Shown: positions 1-9,003, counted from the first letter of the stretch. The stretch is 64,000 nucleotides of DNA from Vallitalea guaymasensis (GCF_018141425.1 NZ_CP058561.1:3038001-3102000); one strand, 5' to 3'. Notes: generated by a model from the sequence alone, not told the origin. A program made the numbers and translations.

Positions 1-1060
1 CTAAATTAAATTTATTTATTAGTTTACGATTACTTCTTGAAACAGTTAAATTTTCTACAAAAATAGTTTTGTTCTTGCTATTATCAATAAGGTTATTTTC
101 TTGTAGATTATAAATTTCATTAATACGTCTTAATGAGATTTTTGCATTTCCAATATCAAAATTATATTCATTTATATTTTCTAAGTTTTTCATTGCTTTT
201 TTAATATATTCAATGAAAGCAATAATTGAACCAATTGTAAAATAATCATTAATGACAAATATTCCACCTAAAAATATGATAAAATATGGAGTAATATTTA
301 ATAATGATTCAATTAACGTTGTACCAAATTTTCTTGTTTTACCTAATTGGATATTTGCATCTCTTTTATCAACTAGTGTTTTATCGTATATTTCAGATAT
401 AAACTTGTTGTGATTGTTTATTTTTATAACATCAATATTATTTAGAAATTCAATTAAAATTGATTTGGACTTTGTAATTTTTTCGATATATTTTTCTGAA
501 TAAACTTCTATTTTTCGCCTAAATTTAATTGAAATAATAATATATAAAACTAATGAACATAATGATATAGAACTAAGTATATATGACAATCTAATCATCA
601 TATATATACTAATCAATAATGATATAAAATTACTAAGCATGCGGGCAACATTATCAACAAAAAACACACGAGTATTCTTAATATCATCTTCAATTCTAGT
701 AATTAAATCACCAATTTTAAAGTTATTTAATTCTTTAAAGTTTGAATTAATAACTTTGTTAAATAATTCTGCTCTAATATTTTTTACTATTTTACAATTT
801 ATTTCATAAAATAAAACCCCATGAATAAATTCTATAATTTTACTAGTTAAGAACATTATAGCAATCATCAAAATTGATATAACCAATCTTTCAATGTCTT
901 TTTCAGGAATTATTTCATCAAAGATTTCTTTGACTTTTAATGGAATTTGAACCATTATCAATGGAGGAATAAATATTAGTATTATTCCGATTATTACTTC
1001 TTTTTTATAACGTATTACTAATCTAAAAAAGTTTTTTAGTTCTGAAAAGGAAAAGTTCAT
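1..1060 (-). CDS. ABC exporter, N-terminal membrane domain (partial, runs off left edge)
   Basis: The 5' part of an ABC transporter half-size exporter. The visible ~353 residues begin with a short cytoplasmic segment, then about five to six hydrophobic helices typical of an ABC_membrane domain. The last visible residues (FVENLTV) mark the start of the ATPase domain, whose Walker motifs lie outside the window. The start ATG at 1060 has a good ribosome binding site (GAGGTG, about 6 nt away). There is no N-terminal C39 peptidase domain, so leader removal would need another enzyme. It lies directly downstream of the 38-aa peptide gene and the radical SAM gene on the same strand, so I infer that it exports the modified peptide. 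The family is clear; the substrate is inferred only from context. Confidence 0.85.
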   Translation of the reverse strand, partial: MNFSFSELKNFFRLVIRYKKEVIIGIILIFIPPLIMVQIPLKVKEIFDEIIPEKDIERLVISILMIAIMFLTSKIIEFIHGVLFYEINCKIVKNIRAELFNKVINSNFKELNNFKIGDLITRIEDDIKNTRVFFVDNVARMLSNFISLLISIYMMIRLSYILSSISLCSLVLYIIISIKFRRKIEVYSEKYIEKITKSKSILIEFLNNIDVIKINNHNKFISEIYDKTLVDKRDANIQLGKTRKFGTTLIESLLNITPYFIIFLGGIFVINDYFTIGSIIAFIEYIKKAMKNLENINEYNFDIGNAKISLRRINEIYNLQENNLIDNSKNKTIFVENLTVSRSNRKLINKFNL

Positions 1061-1077
1061 AATTTTCACCTCAAATA

Positions 1078-1111
1078 TTAATAAGACAAGATTTAAATCT
1101 TGTCTTATTAA
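1078..1111 (-). terminator. Perfect 34-nt palindrome between peptide gene and exporter gene
   Basis: A perfect inverted repeat with two 17-nt arms and no loop bases, AT-rich at both ends. It begins 6 nt after the peptide stop codon and ends just before the exporter ribosome binding site. There is no long U-tract. It could be a partial terminator that keeps peptide expression above exporter expression, an mRNA-stabilising 3' hairpin, or a protein-binding palindrome. The symmetry is seen directly; the role is inferred. Confidence 0.6.
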
Positions 1112-1116
1112 GCTTA

Positions 1117-1233
1117 TTAACCTAAATCGCCTTCAGAACCCCCTTCGCACACGACGCCTAAATCAACAAGTTTTGGGAGTTCATCTGATTCAATTTCAAA
1201 AAAAGTTAATACTTCTTTGCTAATCATTTCCAT
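1117..1233 (-). CDS. Putative RiPP precursor peptide, 38 aa
   Basis: A short gene preceded by AAAGGAG about 8 nt before its ATG. The product has an acidic, leader-like N-terminal part (MEMISKEVLTFFEIESDELP) and a C-terminal part rich in Gly, Asp and Glu with one Cys (core-like region GVVCEGGSEGDLG). It is flanked on the same strand by a radical SAM/SPASM enzyme and an ABC exporter, the usual arrangement for a radical-SAM-modified ribosomal peptide. I do not recognise the precursor family. The single Cys29 would allow one thioether; Asp, Glu or Ser side chains could also be modified. That this is a coding gene is supported by its ribosome binding site and context; the type of modification is unknown. 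Confidence 0.7.
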   Translation of the reverse strand: MEMISKEVLTFFEIESDELPKLVDLGVVCEGGSEGDLG

Positions 1234-1448
1234 TTATTTTTCTCCTTTCTGTACAAAAATTTGTAGAATATTAGTATAGTGTAAAATCTAAATAATGTAT
1301 CACTTCTACTTAATATAATAGTAGATTTGTACCTAATTGGTCAAATATTTTTTAGATGATACTATATGTATATTAACCGTAATAATTATTTTCAATCTTA
1401 CAAATATAACTAATATAAAATTATAATAAATCATATAATATATGATTA

Positions 1449-2711
1449 TTATCCATTTGATTTTGATTTAATTATGTATGTCATGAAATCTTTTTTTACA
1501 TTTGTTTTTTCTTGGTCTAATTTAGCAATTAATGAAAACATGTTTATAAGCGTTTTTTTTCTTAATTTACATATTCTTTTTGAATATCCAAGAAATTTTC
1601 CAGTTTCAACGTAAGTATCATATGGACATATTCCGCTACATATATTTTTAAAGGCACAAGAATAACATTCATTATTTACATTATTTTTATGATTAATTTG
1701 TTCTTTTTTAAAATTTTTTGAATACTCATTTATAATATTTATATTATCTATATTAGTTATTTCTTTGACAATATTGCTAGCAAATCTATGGCATGAATAT
1801 ATTTTGCCATCAGATGCCAAAGCAAAATAAGCTGTTCCTGCTTTACAATAAGAGAATGATTTTGCTCTATATATTAAATGTATTATTGGCATTGTAATAT
1901 TTGTTATATCATAATAAAATCCTTCTTTAATATCTTTTAAATAATTACTATAAAGGTTATTATAATGAATAAAAAACTTTTCATAATCATCAGTTGATAT
2001 GTTAGTATCTATACCAAATGTGAATTTTCTGATATCTGTTTCCTTTAATAAACTTTTTATATATTCATCAATTTTATAATTATCATTTGTTATAGTTATT
2101 CTTATTGAACATCTTGAATAATCATTCAATAATTTTATGTTACTAATAATTTTATCATATGATCCCATTCCATTTATAAATTTTCTATATTTATCGTGTG
2201 TTGATCTATCACCGTCAATACTTATAGATAATCCAAATTTGTTTTTTTCGAAAAAATTAACCATTGCCGAATTTAATAAAGTACCATTTGTTATAGTTCC
2301 GAATCTGAAATCTATTTGTGGAAATTCATTTTTACAATATAAAACAAGTTTTTTAATTTCATTATATGCTAACAATGGTTCACCACCAAAAAAAGTGATT
2401 TTAGCTTTTTTCTCACCATTATCAATTATACATTTAACAATGTAATTAATGGCTTTCTTAGCACTAGGTACACTAATTTTTATGCCTTTTTTATTATAGT
2501 TTCCTTGATTTGCATAGCAATAATTACAATTAAGATTGCAATCATTTATCATATTAATTGCAATAGAAGATGGAAAATCATAAAATTTATCATTGAATGA
2601 ATTTTTATATTTTTCAATGTCTAGTTCTTTATATTCTATTTCTGGTAAAAAAATCATTACATTATCATTATAAACATAAAATTTGTTGTTTTCTTTAATT
2701 TTTATTGACAT
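1449..2711 (-). CDS. Radical SAM/SPASM peptide-maturation enzyme
   Basis: A 420-residue radical SAM protein. The CX3CX2C cluster motif is at Cys58, Cys62 and Cys65 (CNLNCNYC), followed by a GGEP motif for SAM binding. A C-terminal SPASM-type region carries several further cysteines (CHRF, ECYSC, NICSGICPY and a last RIC), which would bind auxiliary [4Fe-4S] clusters. Such enzymes install thioether, C-C or C-O links in ribosomal peptides. It starts at an ATG with AAGGGG 7 nt upstream and is the first gene of a three-gene operon with the 38-aa peptide and an exporter. Its N-terminal ~45 residues could act as a peptide-recognition part, but I cannot confirm an RRE fold by eye. The enzyme class is firm; the exact linkage formed is not known. 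Confidence 0.88.
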   Translation of the reverse strand: MSIKIKENNKFYVYNDNVMIFLPEIEYKELDIEKYKNSFNDKFYDFPSSIAINMINDCNLNCNYCYANQGNYNKKGIKISVPSAKKAINYIVKCIIDNGEKKAKITFFGGEPLLAYNEIKKLVLYCKNEFPQIDFRFGTITNGTLLNSAMVNFFEKNKFGLSISIDGDRSTHDKYRKFINGMGSYDKIISNIKLLNDYSRCSIRITITNDNYKIDEYIKSLLKETDIRKFTFGIDTNISTDDYEKFFIHYNNLYSNYLKDIKEGFYYDITNITMPIIHLIYRAKSFSYCKAGTAYFALASDGKIYSCHRFASNIVKEITNIDNINIINEYSKNFKKEQINHKNNVNNECYSCAFKNICSGICPYDTYVETGKFLGYSKRICKLRKKTLINMFSLIAKLDQEKTNVKKDFMTYIIKSKSNG

Positions 2712-2753
2712 TAAATTTACCCCTTAATTTAATATTGTGTATAAATTAATAAT

Positions 2754-2782
2754 ATTTTACAGCATTAAATATAAAATATCAA
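2754..2782 (-). promoter_or_regulatory. Sigma-A type promoter for the RiPP-like operon
   Basis: On the minus strand TTGATA, a 17-nt spacer and TAAAAT stand about 40 nt before the radical SAM start codon, giving a short leader. Both boxes match the sigma-A consensus well and the spacing is ideal. The rest of 2712-2975 shows no further gene. Confidence 0.6.
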
Positions 2783-2975
2783 TGTTTTTATTTGATATTG
2801 TAAAAATAATTTGATATTAATAGAATGATTTAGACTGGTTTTATAATTATTAGGAAAATTTTAATTCTATAAAGCTAAAGCTGCAAAAAACTAAATTTAG
2901 TAAATTAAAAGATAATATACATTGATAGTTTTAAAGAAAAATATATAATTAGCTAAAATAACAAATAACAACAAT

Positions 2976-4463
2976 CTACAATTTTTTCAATATCTCTTCC
3001 ACCACAAGCTTACTAGACAATAACACAATAGAAATTCCTGTACCAGGGTGAACTGAGTTTCCTACAAAGTATAAATCATCTACAGTAGGTGATTTTATAT
3101 GGGGTCTAAAATAGTTGGTCTGTAAAAGAGTAGGGCTAAGTCCAAAAGAAGTTCCCCCATAAGAATTAAATCTTGTTAACATATCATAAGGAGTTGTTAC
3201 ACTTTCATAAATGATATTTTCTTGTATATCTGATAAGCTTTCTATATTAGAAAGTTGAGCAAAAACTCTATCTTTCATTATGTTGATGGTTTCTTCATTC
3301 CAAGTAATATCATTGGATAATAGATTAGGTACACGAACTGTTATATTTATACATTCCATATCTTCTTTTGCCATAGTATCATCTATTTTGCTTGGACAAT
3401 ATATATATAATGAAGGATTCTCAGGAACGTTTTTAAAGAACGCTGATTGGATATTTTTTTCAAAATCATCACCAATATAAATATTATGAACTGATAGCTC
3501 AGGATATTTTTTCTTAAGACCTAGATGCATGATAAATGTAGAGCAGGAATATTTCATTTTAGATATTTTCTTATCAGTATATTTACCTTTAGCTTCATTA
3601 TCTTTAATTAATTCTTTAATGGCATATGGAAAATCTGCATTACACACTACTATATCAGCTTTATCAATTCCAGATTTACTTTTAATCCCTGTTGCAGAAC
3701 CATTCTCTATAACTATTTCTTCGACAGGAGTATCAGTTATTATTTTTCCACCAAATTCATAAATCATTTTTTCTAATGCTTCTATATATGAATACATACC
3801 ACCCTCAAGATGTGTAAGACCATATAGCTGACTTATGGTGGGAACTAAATTGTAGATGTTAGGACCGTCAAAAGGAGATATACCAACATATAGAGATTGA
3901 AAAGCAATTAGATTCCGTAGATTGTCACTATCTATATACGAGGATATATGAGTGTAAGCATTACTGAATGTATTGATTTTCAACATTTTTTGTAATGAAA
4001 CAAAGTTAAAGAAATCAAGAGGTTGACTAAAAGAATTATTAAGAAAATATTTATTGGCGATTAAATATTTTTCATATACTTTAGATAAAAATTTATAGTA
4101 GCCTATTGAGTCCTTTTTTGATAAAGTTTCCAAGCTTTCAGTGAGTTTGCCAATATCCCTGAAAAGGTCAAAATGACTCCCATCAAAATAGAATGCTCTA
4201 TAGATAGGGTCTAAATCTATAAAATTAATATAATCTTTATAGTCCTTACCAACATATCTAAAAACATCCTTATATATTTCAGGTGTCATCAATATAGAGG
4301 CGGTGAGATCGAATCTAAAATTATCTGTTTCAATAAGATTAACTCTGCCACCTATTCTAGTATTCTTTTCATATATGGTCACATTATATCCTTTACTTAA
4401 TAATTTTACAGCTGTAGCCAAGCCACCAACACCAGCACCAACTATTATTACGGATTTATTCAA
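2976..4463 (-). CDS. CrtI/CrtN-type FAD-dependent desaturase (phytoene desaturase family)
   Basis: A flavin amine-oxidase/CrtI family protein. With the TTG start at 4463 it has 495 residues, the usual family length. The N-terminus holds a dinucleotide-binding GAGVGGL motif, then the E-K-N-x-R-I-G-G-R FAD motif. The C-terminus has the family signature (FVGNSVHPGTGISIVLLSSK). I chose TTG because GGAG lies 8 nt before it and the protein then begins right at the Rossmann motif. The frame stays open upstream to 4595, adding a hydrophobic stretch that would be a membrane anchor if real, but no ribosome binding site supports that start. Family members desaturate carotenoid chains or act on other polyprenoids; no phytoene synthase gene is nearby, so the substrate is open. 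Confidence 0.8.
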   Translation of the reverse strand: MNKSVIIVGAGVGGLATAVKLLSKGYNVTIYEKNTRIGGRVNLIETDNFRFDLTASILMTPEIYKDVFRYVGKDYKDYINFIDLDPIYRAFYFDGSHFDLFRDIGKLTESLETLSKKDSIGYYKFLSKVYEKYLIANKYFLNNSFSQPLDFFNFVSLQKMLKINTFSNAYTHISSYIDSDNLRNLIAFQSLYVGISPFDGPNIYNLVPTISQLYGLTHLEGGMYSYIEALEKMIYEFGGKIITDTPVEEIVIENGSATGIKSKSGIDKADIVVCNADFPYAIKELIKDNEAKGKYTDKKISKMKYSCSTFIMHLGLKKKYPELSVHNIYIGDDFEKNIQSAFFKNVPENPSLYIYCPSKIDDTMAKEDMECINITVRVPNLLSNDITWNEETINIMKDRVFAQLSNIESLSDIQENIIYESVTTPYDMLTRFNSYGGTSFGLSPTLLQTNYFRPHIKSPTVDDLYFVGNSVHPGTGISIVLLSSKLVVEEILKKL

Positions 4464-4652
4464 TTTAATTGCTCCTTCAAAAGGTAATAACTTATTTTTT
4501 GATTTTTTGATATAAATTATACTTATTGTGAGATAAAAAATAATGCTTATTAATAATAAAAAATCCATTAAATAAAAGTTTACAAAACAGGACACTAAAA
4601 GAGAAGATATAAAATTTTAATTGTGCTAAACTTTTACTCAGGAGGTGAAAAA

Positions 4653-5531
4653 ATGGAGTGGTTAACGAAACTAAGTAAAGCAATTGATTATATAGAAGAA
4701 AATTTGACAGGAGATATCTCATATGATGAAGCTGCTAAGATTGCTTGTTGTTCAAAATACTACTTTCAACGAATGTTTTCCTATGTAGCAGATGTTCTAC
4801 TATCAAGCTATATACGCCGTAGAAGAATGACAAAAGCCGCTTTTGAACTACAGACAAGTGATGAAAAAGTTACGGATATTGCCTTGAAATATGGTTATGA
4901 TTCTCCAACTTCTTTTAATCGTGCTTTTCAGAGGGTTCATGGTGTTTCACCTACTGCTGCTAGAAAAGAGGGTACCATTTTAAACTCTTATCCACCTATT
5001 AGTTTTAGTATTAAGGTTACTGGGGGTGAAAGTATGAGGTATAGAATTGAGAAAAAAAGTCCTATAAGGATTGTTGGGATCAGAGTTCCGTTGAAAGAAG
5101 AAGTAGAACAGAATTTTAAGATAGTGCCAAAGTTTTGGGGAGAAACATTAGATAGCAATATATTTACAGAAATATGTAAACTGGCTGATAAAGAACCAAA
5201 GGGTGTATTAGGCATCACTGAATATAAAAATCCAGAAGAGATATATTACTATATTGGTGCATCAACAGATAAAGAGGTTCCAGAGAACATGTCTGTCTTG
5301 AAAATACCAGAAGCTACATGGGTGATTTTTGAATGTGATGGTCCTTTACCAGAATCAATTCAAACCATATTTAGACGTTTTTTAACGGAGTGGTTACCAT
5401 TCTCTAGTTATGAATATGCAAAATTGCCAGATATAGAAGTCTATCCTGTAAGGGGTGATAAATCAAAAGGTATGCATTCAGAAGTATGGATAGGAGTTAA
5501 GAAGATCAAGGAGGAAGGAAATGAAATATGA
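4653..5531 (+). CDS. AraC-family regulator with GyrI-like effector-binding domain
   Basis: A 292-residue transcription factor. Residues ~1-105 form two AraC-type helix-turn-helix motifs (AAKIACCSKYYFQRMFS and VTDIALKYGYDSPTSFNRAF). Residues ~125-292 form a GyrI-like (BmrR/Rob-type) small-molecule-binding domain. The ATG at 4653 is preceded by AGGAGGTG; an in-frame GTG at 4623 lacks such a site. It heads a compact operon with a second GyrI-domain protein and a two-component ABC exporter, overlapping the next gene by 11 nt. Regulators of this type bind lipophilic drugs, so it probably senses a toxic compound and turns on the adjacent exporter. The ligand is unknown. Confidence 0.88.
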   Translation: MEWLTKLSKAIDYIEENLTGDISYDEAAKIACCSKYYFQRMFSYVADVLLSSYIRRRRMTKAAFELQTSDEKVTDIALKYGYDSPTSFNRAFQRVHGVSPTAARKEGTILNSYPPISFSIKVTGGESMRYRIEKKSPIRIVGIRVPLKEEVEQNFKIVPKFWGETLDSNIFTEICKLADKEPKGVLGITEYKNPEEIYYYIGASTDKEVPENMSVLKIPEATWVIFECDGPLPESIQTIFRRFLTEWLPFSSYEYAKLPDIEVYPVRGDKSKGMHSEVWIGVKKIKEEGNEI

Positions 5532-5994
5532 TATAAATATCAAAGATATAGAACCAATAAGAGTAGCTGCAATGGGTTATAAAGGAAATATTACTCAAGC
5601 TTCCAGACAGTTTCCCAATGTATTTAAATCTATCAGAGGAAAATCAAACGGGGCACCATTTTTTGCTTATTATGATATAGATAAAAAGAATGGTATAGGT
5701 GAATTGGAATTATGTGTTCCTACTGGTGAAACCCCCAATAGTCAAGGGATAACAATAAAAGAGTTACCAAGGGTAAGAGCAGCATGTCTTACACATATTG
5801 GAGGATATGATGGATTACCAAAGGCTTATGAAGCAATGAGAAATTATATAGAAGAAAATAATCTGAAGGTACAACCACCTTGGAGAGAAGTATATATAAA
5901 AGGACCTGGACTAATACTCAAAGGTAATCCAGATAAGTATATTACAGAGATAATATTCCCTATTGAAGAGGGGGAAAATAATGCTGGCGATTGA
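5521..5994 (+). CDS. GyrI-like small-molecule-binding domain protein
   Basis: A 157-residue single-domain protein of the GyrI/AraC effector-binding superfamily (SOUL-like fold), with no DNA-binding part. Typical features are the N-terminal D-I-x-P-I-R-V-A segment and a late AACLTHIGGYDGLPKAYEAM segment. It starts within the last codons of the AraC gene, with AAGGAGGAAGG upstream, and overlaps the ABC ATPase start. Stand-alone members bind or hydrolyse lipophilic compounds, or act as gyrase inhibitors in Escherichia coli. Here it may bind or sequester the drug exported by the adjacent transporter; that role is inference from operon context. Confidence 0.8.
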   Translation: MKYDINIKDIEPIRVAAMGYKGNITQASRQFPNVFKSIRGKSNGAPFFAYYDIDKKNGIGELELCVPTGETPNSQGITIKELPRVRAACLTHIGGYDGLPKAYEAMRNYIEENNLKVQPPWREVYIKGPGLILKGNPDKYITEIIFPIEEGENNAGD

Positions 5995-6943
5995 GACTGA
6001 CAAATTGGTTAAACAATATAAAAATGGGGTTAAAGCCCTTGATGGTTTGAATCTAAAAGTGAATAGAGGAGAGATATTTTCTCTTCTAGGACCTAATGGA
6101 GCAGGAAAATCCTCTCTAATCAATATACTAACAACTTTTTATAAACCCACATCTGGTAAAGTTACCATCTTAGGTAAAGATTTATGTATAGACCCTTCCT
6201 GGATTCGTACTCAGATAGCTTGTGTGGCACAGCATATTTCCATTGATGAACATCTATCCCTTATGGAAAATATGATGTTTCAAAGCAGGATGTATAAAGT
6301 GGATAAACAAGTAGCAAGAGAAAGGATTAATTCATTGATTAATAGTTTCGGTCTTGTAAGTTATCTAAAATATCCTACATCATCATATTCAGGAGGGGTA
6401 AAACGTAGATTGGATATAGCAATGAATATGGTATCACTTCCTAGAATACTATTTTTGGATGAACCAACTGTAGGTATGGATGCAATGTCACGAAAATCAA
6501 TGTGGGAAATGTTATTAAAGATCCGTGATGAATATAAAACTACCATTTTTCTTACAACACATTATCTGGAAGAAGCAGACCAGTTGAGTAATAATATTTG
6601 TATTATGAAACAAGGTAGAGAATTAGCACATGGAACATCTTCGAACCTAAGAGGGATTATCAGACAGAATATGATTCATATAGTACTCACTAACAAGAAG
6701 GAAGTTGTAAAATATAAAAATATGCTTGATAGTACTGGTTTAATCAAGTTCAGTAAGACAAGAGATAATTCTATTTTTGTAGGGGTAGAAGATAGTAGAA
6801 TAGGGTTTAAAGCCATCAACAAATGGCTGATAGATAATAATGTGAATTTCAGTGCAATTGAGATTGTAGAACCAACATTAGAAGATGTATTCTTAGCATT
6901 AACAGATTCAAACAATAATAGAGGGGAGGTACTTATATGCTGA
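5981..6943 (+). CDS. ABC transporter ATP-binding protein, DrrA-like
   Basis: A 320-residue ATPase of the drug-resistance (DrrA/ABC-2) type. Visible motifs are Walker A GPNGAGKSS at residues 37-45, signature YSGGVKRRLDIAM, Walker B ILFLDEPTVGMD and the H-loop TTHYLEEAD, followed by a ~90-residue C-terminal domain. The ATG at 5981 has an AGAGGGGG site; an in-frame TTG at 5963 has none. The gene overlaps the upstream GyrI-domain gene by 14 nt and the downstream permease by 7 nt, so translation is probably coupled. It would energise export of a hydrophobic drug through the permease. The family is certain; the substrate is not visible. Confidence 0.92.
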   Translation: MLAIETDKLVKQYKNGVKALDGLNLKVNRGEIFSLLGPNGAGKSSLINILTTFYKPTSGKVTILGKDLCIDPSWIRTQIACVAQHISIDEHLSLMENMMFQSRMYKVDKQVARERINSLINSFGLVSYLKYPTSSYSGGVKRRLDIAMNMVSLPRILFLDEPTVGMDAMSRKSMWEMLLKIRDEYKTTIFLTTHYLEEADQLSNNICIMKQGRELAHGTSSNLRGIIRQNMIHIVLTNKKEVVKYKNMLDSTGLIKFSKTRDNSIFVGVEDSRIGFKAINKWLIDNNVNFSAIEIVEPTLEDVFLALTDSNNNRGEVLIC

Positions 6944-7683
6944 ATTTTCTATGGCGTAATATGAAATGGCGTTTTCAGAATCCTATTTCAATATTGATAC
7001 CAGTATTACAACCTTTTATCTGGCTTGTTCTATATAGTGCTGTAGCAGGACAGACAATGAAAAGTATAGATAACACTAATTACACTGCTTTTATTTTACC
7101 TGGACTTATTGTGTTAGTTGCCTTCGCATCATCTTGCAGTGGTGGAATAATCAATTTCATCAATAAGTCTAATGGAAGTTTCTATAGGATACTTATAGCT
7201 CCTGTAAGTCGAATATCCATAGTACTAGGTCAAATGCTGGAATCAGTATTACTATCCTTTTTAGAAATTGCTATTTTATGTATTACAGGACTTTTTTTCT
7301 CGGTTAGAGTAGCATCTGGGGTTTTGGGGGTTTTATTGATAATTCTATTGATATTCTTGACAGCGTTCTTTATGTCCGGATTATGTTATTCCATAAGTCT
7401 TATGCTTCCTAATGAAGTTATCTATGAAACCATAATGAATGCTATAGTACTTCCTGTTTTCTTTTTGAGTTCTGCATTATTTCCTGTAGACAATTTGTCT
7501 GGTGGACTCAAAGCAGCAATCAATCTCAATCCTTTTACCCATGTTATTAACTCTATACGAAGTCTAATATTTGGAGAATCAATAATGTTAGGTGACATCT
7601 TACCTGTCATATTACTCTTTGTTGTTTTGTGTTTTTTAAGTTTTGCTCTTGCCTTTAGAAGGCTCAAGAAGATTACATTATGA
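6937..7683 (+). CDS. ABC-2 type permease, DrrB-like
   Basis: A 248-residue membrane protein with about six hydrophobic helices and the ABC-2 signature region around residues 140-190 (SISLMLPNEVIYETIMNAIVLP followed by FFLSSALFPVDNL). It is the membrane partner of the ATPase encoded just upstream, with overlapping reading frames and its own GGGGAGGT site. Together they form a DrrAB-like efflux pump. It ends the AraC/GyrI/ABC operon. The family is clear; the exported compound is unknown, though the nearby biosynthetic cluster makes self-resistance possible. Confidence 0.9.
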   Translation: MLNFLWRNMKWRFQNPISILIPVLQPFIWLVLYSAVAGQTMKSIDNTNYTAFILPGLIVLVAFASSCSGGIINFINKSNGSFYRILIAPVSRISIVLGQMLESVLLSFLEIAILCITGLFFSVRVASGVLGVLLIILLIFLTAFFMSGLCYSISLMLPNEVIYETIMNAIVLPVFFLSSALFPVDNLSGGLKAAINLNPFTHVINSIRSLIFGESIMLGDILPVILLFVVLCFLSFALAFRRLKKITL

Positions 7684-7690
7684 TATAATA

Positions 7691-7724
7691 AAAAGCATTT
7701 GAATATAATAATTCTTGTGCTTTT
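7691..7724 (+). terminator. Weak terminator-like hairpin after the ABC-2 permease
   Basis: AAAAGCA and TGCTTTT form a 7-bp stem around a 20-nt AT-rich loop, starting 8 nt after the permease stop codon and ending in T-rich sequence. It is a plausible but weak end for the exporter operon. Confidence 0.25.
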
Positions 7725-7733
7725 ATATTATAG

Positions 7734-8957
7734 ATTGCGCCTAGATGTGGAGTTTTTGCAACTAGGTCACCTGTAAGACCTAATCCACTGGCATCCACAG
7801 TTATAAAGGTGAAATCTGTGGATAAAGTTAATCATTTCATTGAAGTCTGTGGATTTGATGGCTTTGAAGATACGAATATATTACAGATCATGCCTTATAA
7901 TGCTGTTGCTGTTTTTGATGATGTAAAAGTTCCGGATTGGGTGTCACATTGGACTGGTTATAAAACGTTTCTGGATTCTAGTAGAAAGATTCAAAGTACT
8001 AACAGAAATTCTAACAGAAATATAAACAAGAATCAACAGATTTTTATACAAGAGCTTGAGCCAGAAAATAATTTGGAATTAGAGAATATAAATTCTAATG
8101 AAATTATTGTTGAAAATGCTTCTATCCATAATCTAAAAGATATTTCTGTAAAAATACCAAAGGATAAAATTACAGTAATAACAGGAGTTAGCGGAAGTGG
8201 TAAGTCTAGTCTTGCCTTTGATACCATCTATAATGAGAGCAGAAAGCAGTTTATGGATTTGATTGCTTCCAACACACACATAGATAATGATTACAATGAT
8301 TCAAAAGTTAAAAGAATAACTGGATTACAACCTGCTATAGCTATAGAACAGAGAAACCTAGGAATGAATCCCAGATCAACAGTTGGTTCAGTGTCTAGAA
8401 TTGGAGATTATCTAAGACTACTATATGCTACCATAGGTGAAAGAGTATGCCCTTATTGTAATGAAACTGTTCCTAAAAATAATGTTTGCAGTAAATGTGG
8501 AAGTATTTTTTTCCCACTGACACCTTCCGTATTCAGTTATAATAATCCAGATTATATGTGCCCTGTTTGTAAAGGATTAGGGGAAGAAATGAAAATAGAT
8601 GTTAATCTTATTATTGATAATCCTGAGAAATCAATTTTAAATGGAGCTTCTCTCTGGTGGGGAAACCTAAGAAAGTTTAGGGATAAGCCTAATGCTAACT
8701 GGATGAAAGGAGAAGTCCTCGCACTGGCTGATGACATGAAGGAAGATTTGGAAGTACCTTTCAAGAATCTATCAGAGGATTTCAAGAAACAGCTTTTTTA
8801 CGGTACTGATAGTAGGGAAGTCAGCGGGGCGACTGTTATAGTTATTGAGCATAACCCTATGTTAATCAAAAGAGGGGATTATGTTATTGAGATGGGACCA
8901 GAAGGTGGAGATTTGGGAGGTTATATAATTAGGGAAGGATGGTTAGGGCATAAATAA
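7734..8957 (+). pseudogene. Chimeric remnant: TrmO/TsaA-like fragment joined to internally deleted UvrA-like ATPase
   Basis: One open frame carries pieces of two families. From the stop at 7731, residues matching the TrmO (TsaA, tRNA N6-threonylcarbamoyladenosine methyltransferase) core are readable (RCGVFATRSPVRPNPLA, then ILQIMPYNAVA). After a linker, from about 8095, comes the N-terminal half of a UvrA2-type ATPase: Walker A GVSGSGKSSLAFDTIY and zinc-finger cysteines (CPYC, CSKC). Near 8820 the sequence jumps to the extreme C-terminus of UvrA (VIVIEHNPMLIK, then MGPEGGDLGG). The second nucleotide-binding domain and the LSGGE signature are missing, leaving ~380 residues where 750-950 are expected. 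The likeliest translation start, GTG 7809, lies inside the TrmO piece. I read it as a decayed fusion; UvrA-like DrrC proteins give drug resistance, so it may once have belonged with the pump. Confidence 0.7.
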
Positions 8958-8965
8958 TAATTTAG

Positions 8966-9003
8966 AAAATGACTGATAAACAGAATTTGTTTTCAGTCAT
9001 TTT
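8966..9003. terminator. Bidirectional rho-independent terminator
   Basis: Arms AAAATGACTGA and TCAGTCATTTT form an ~11-bp stem with a ~16-nt loop, followed by T-runs on the plus strand and preceded by A-runs that serve the minus strand. It lies between the convergent UvrA-like remnant and the DtxR-type gene, whose last codons overlap the right arm. Confidence 0.75.

Noticed and set aside
2976..4463. Carotenoid biosynthesis cluster
   Set aside because: Only one CrtI-type desaturase is present; no phytoene/dehydrosqualene synthase or other carotenoid gene is near.
4464..4595. N-terminal extension of the CrtI-like protein forming a membrane helix
   Set aside because: No ribosome binding site at the GTG 4595 or ATG 4568 starts; a GGAG site stands right before TTG 4463, which gives the normal family length.
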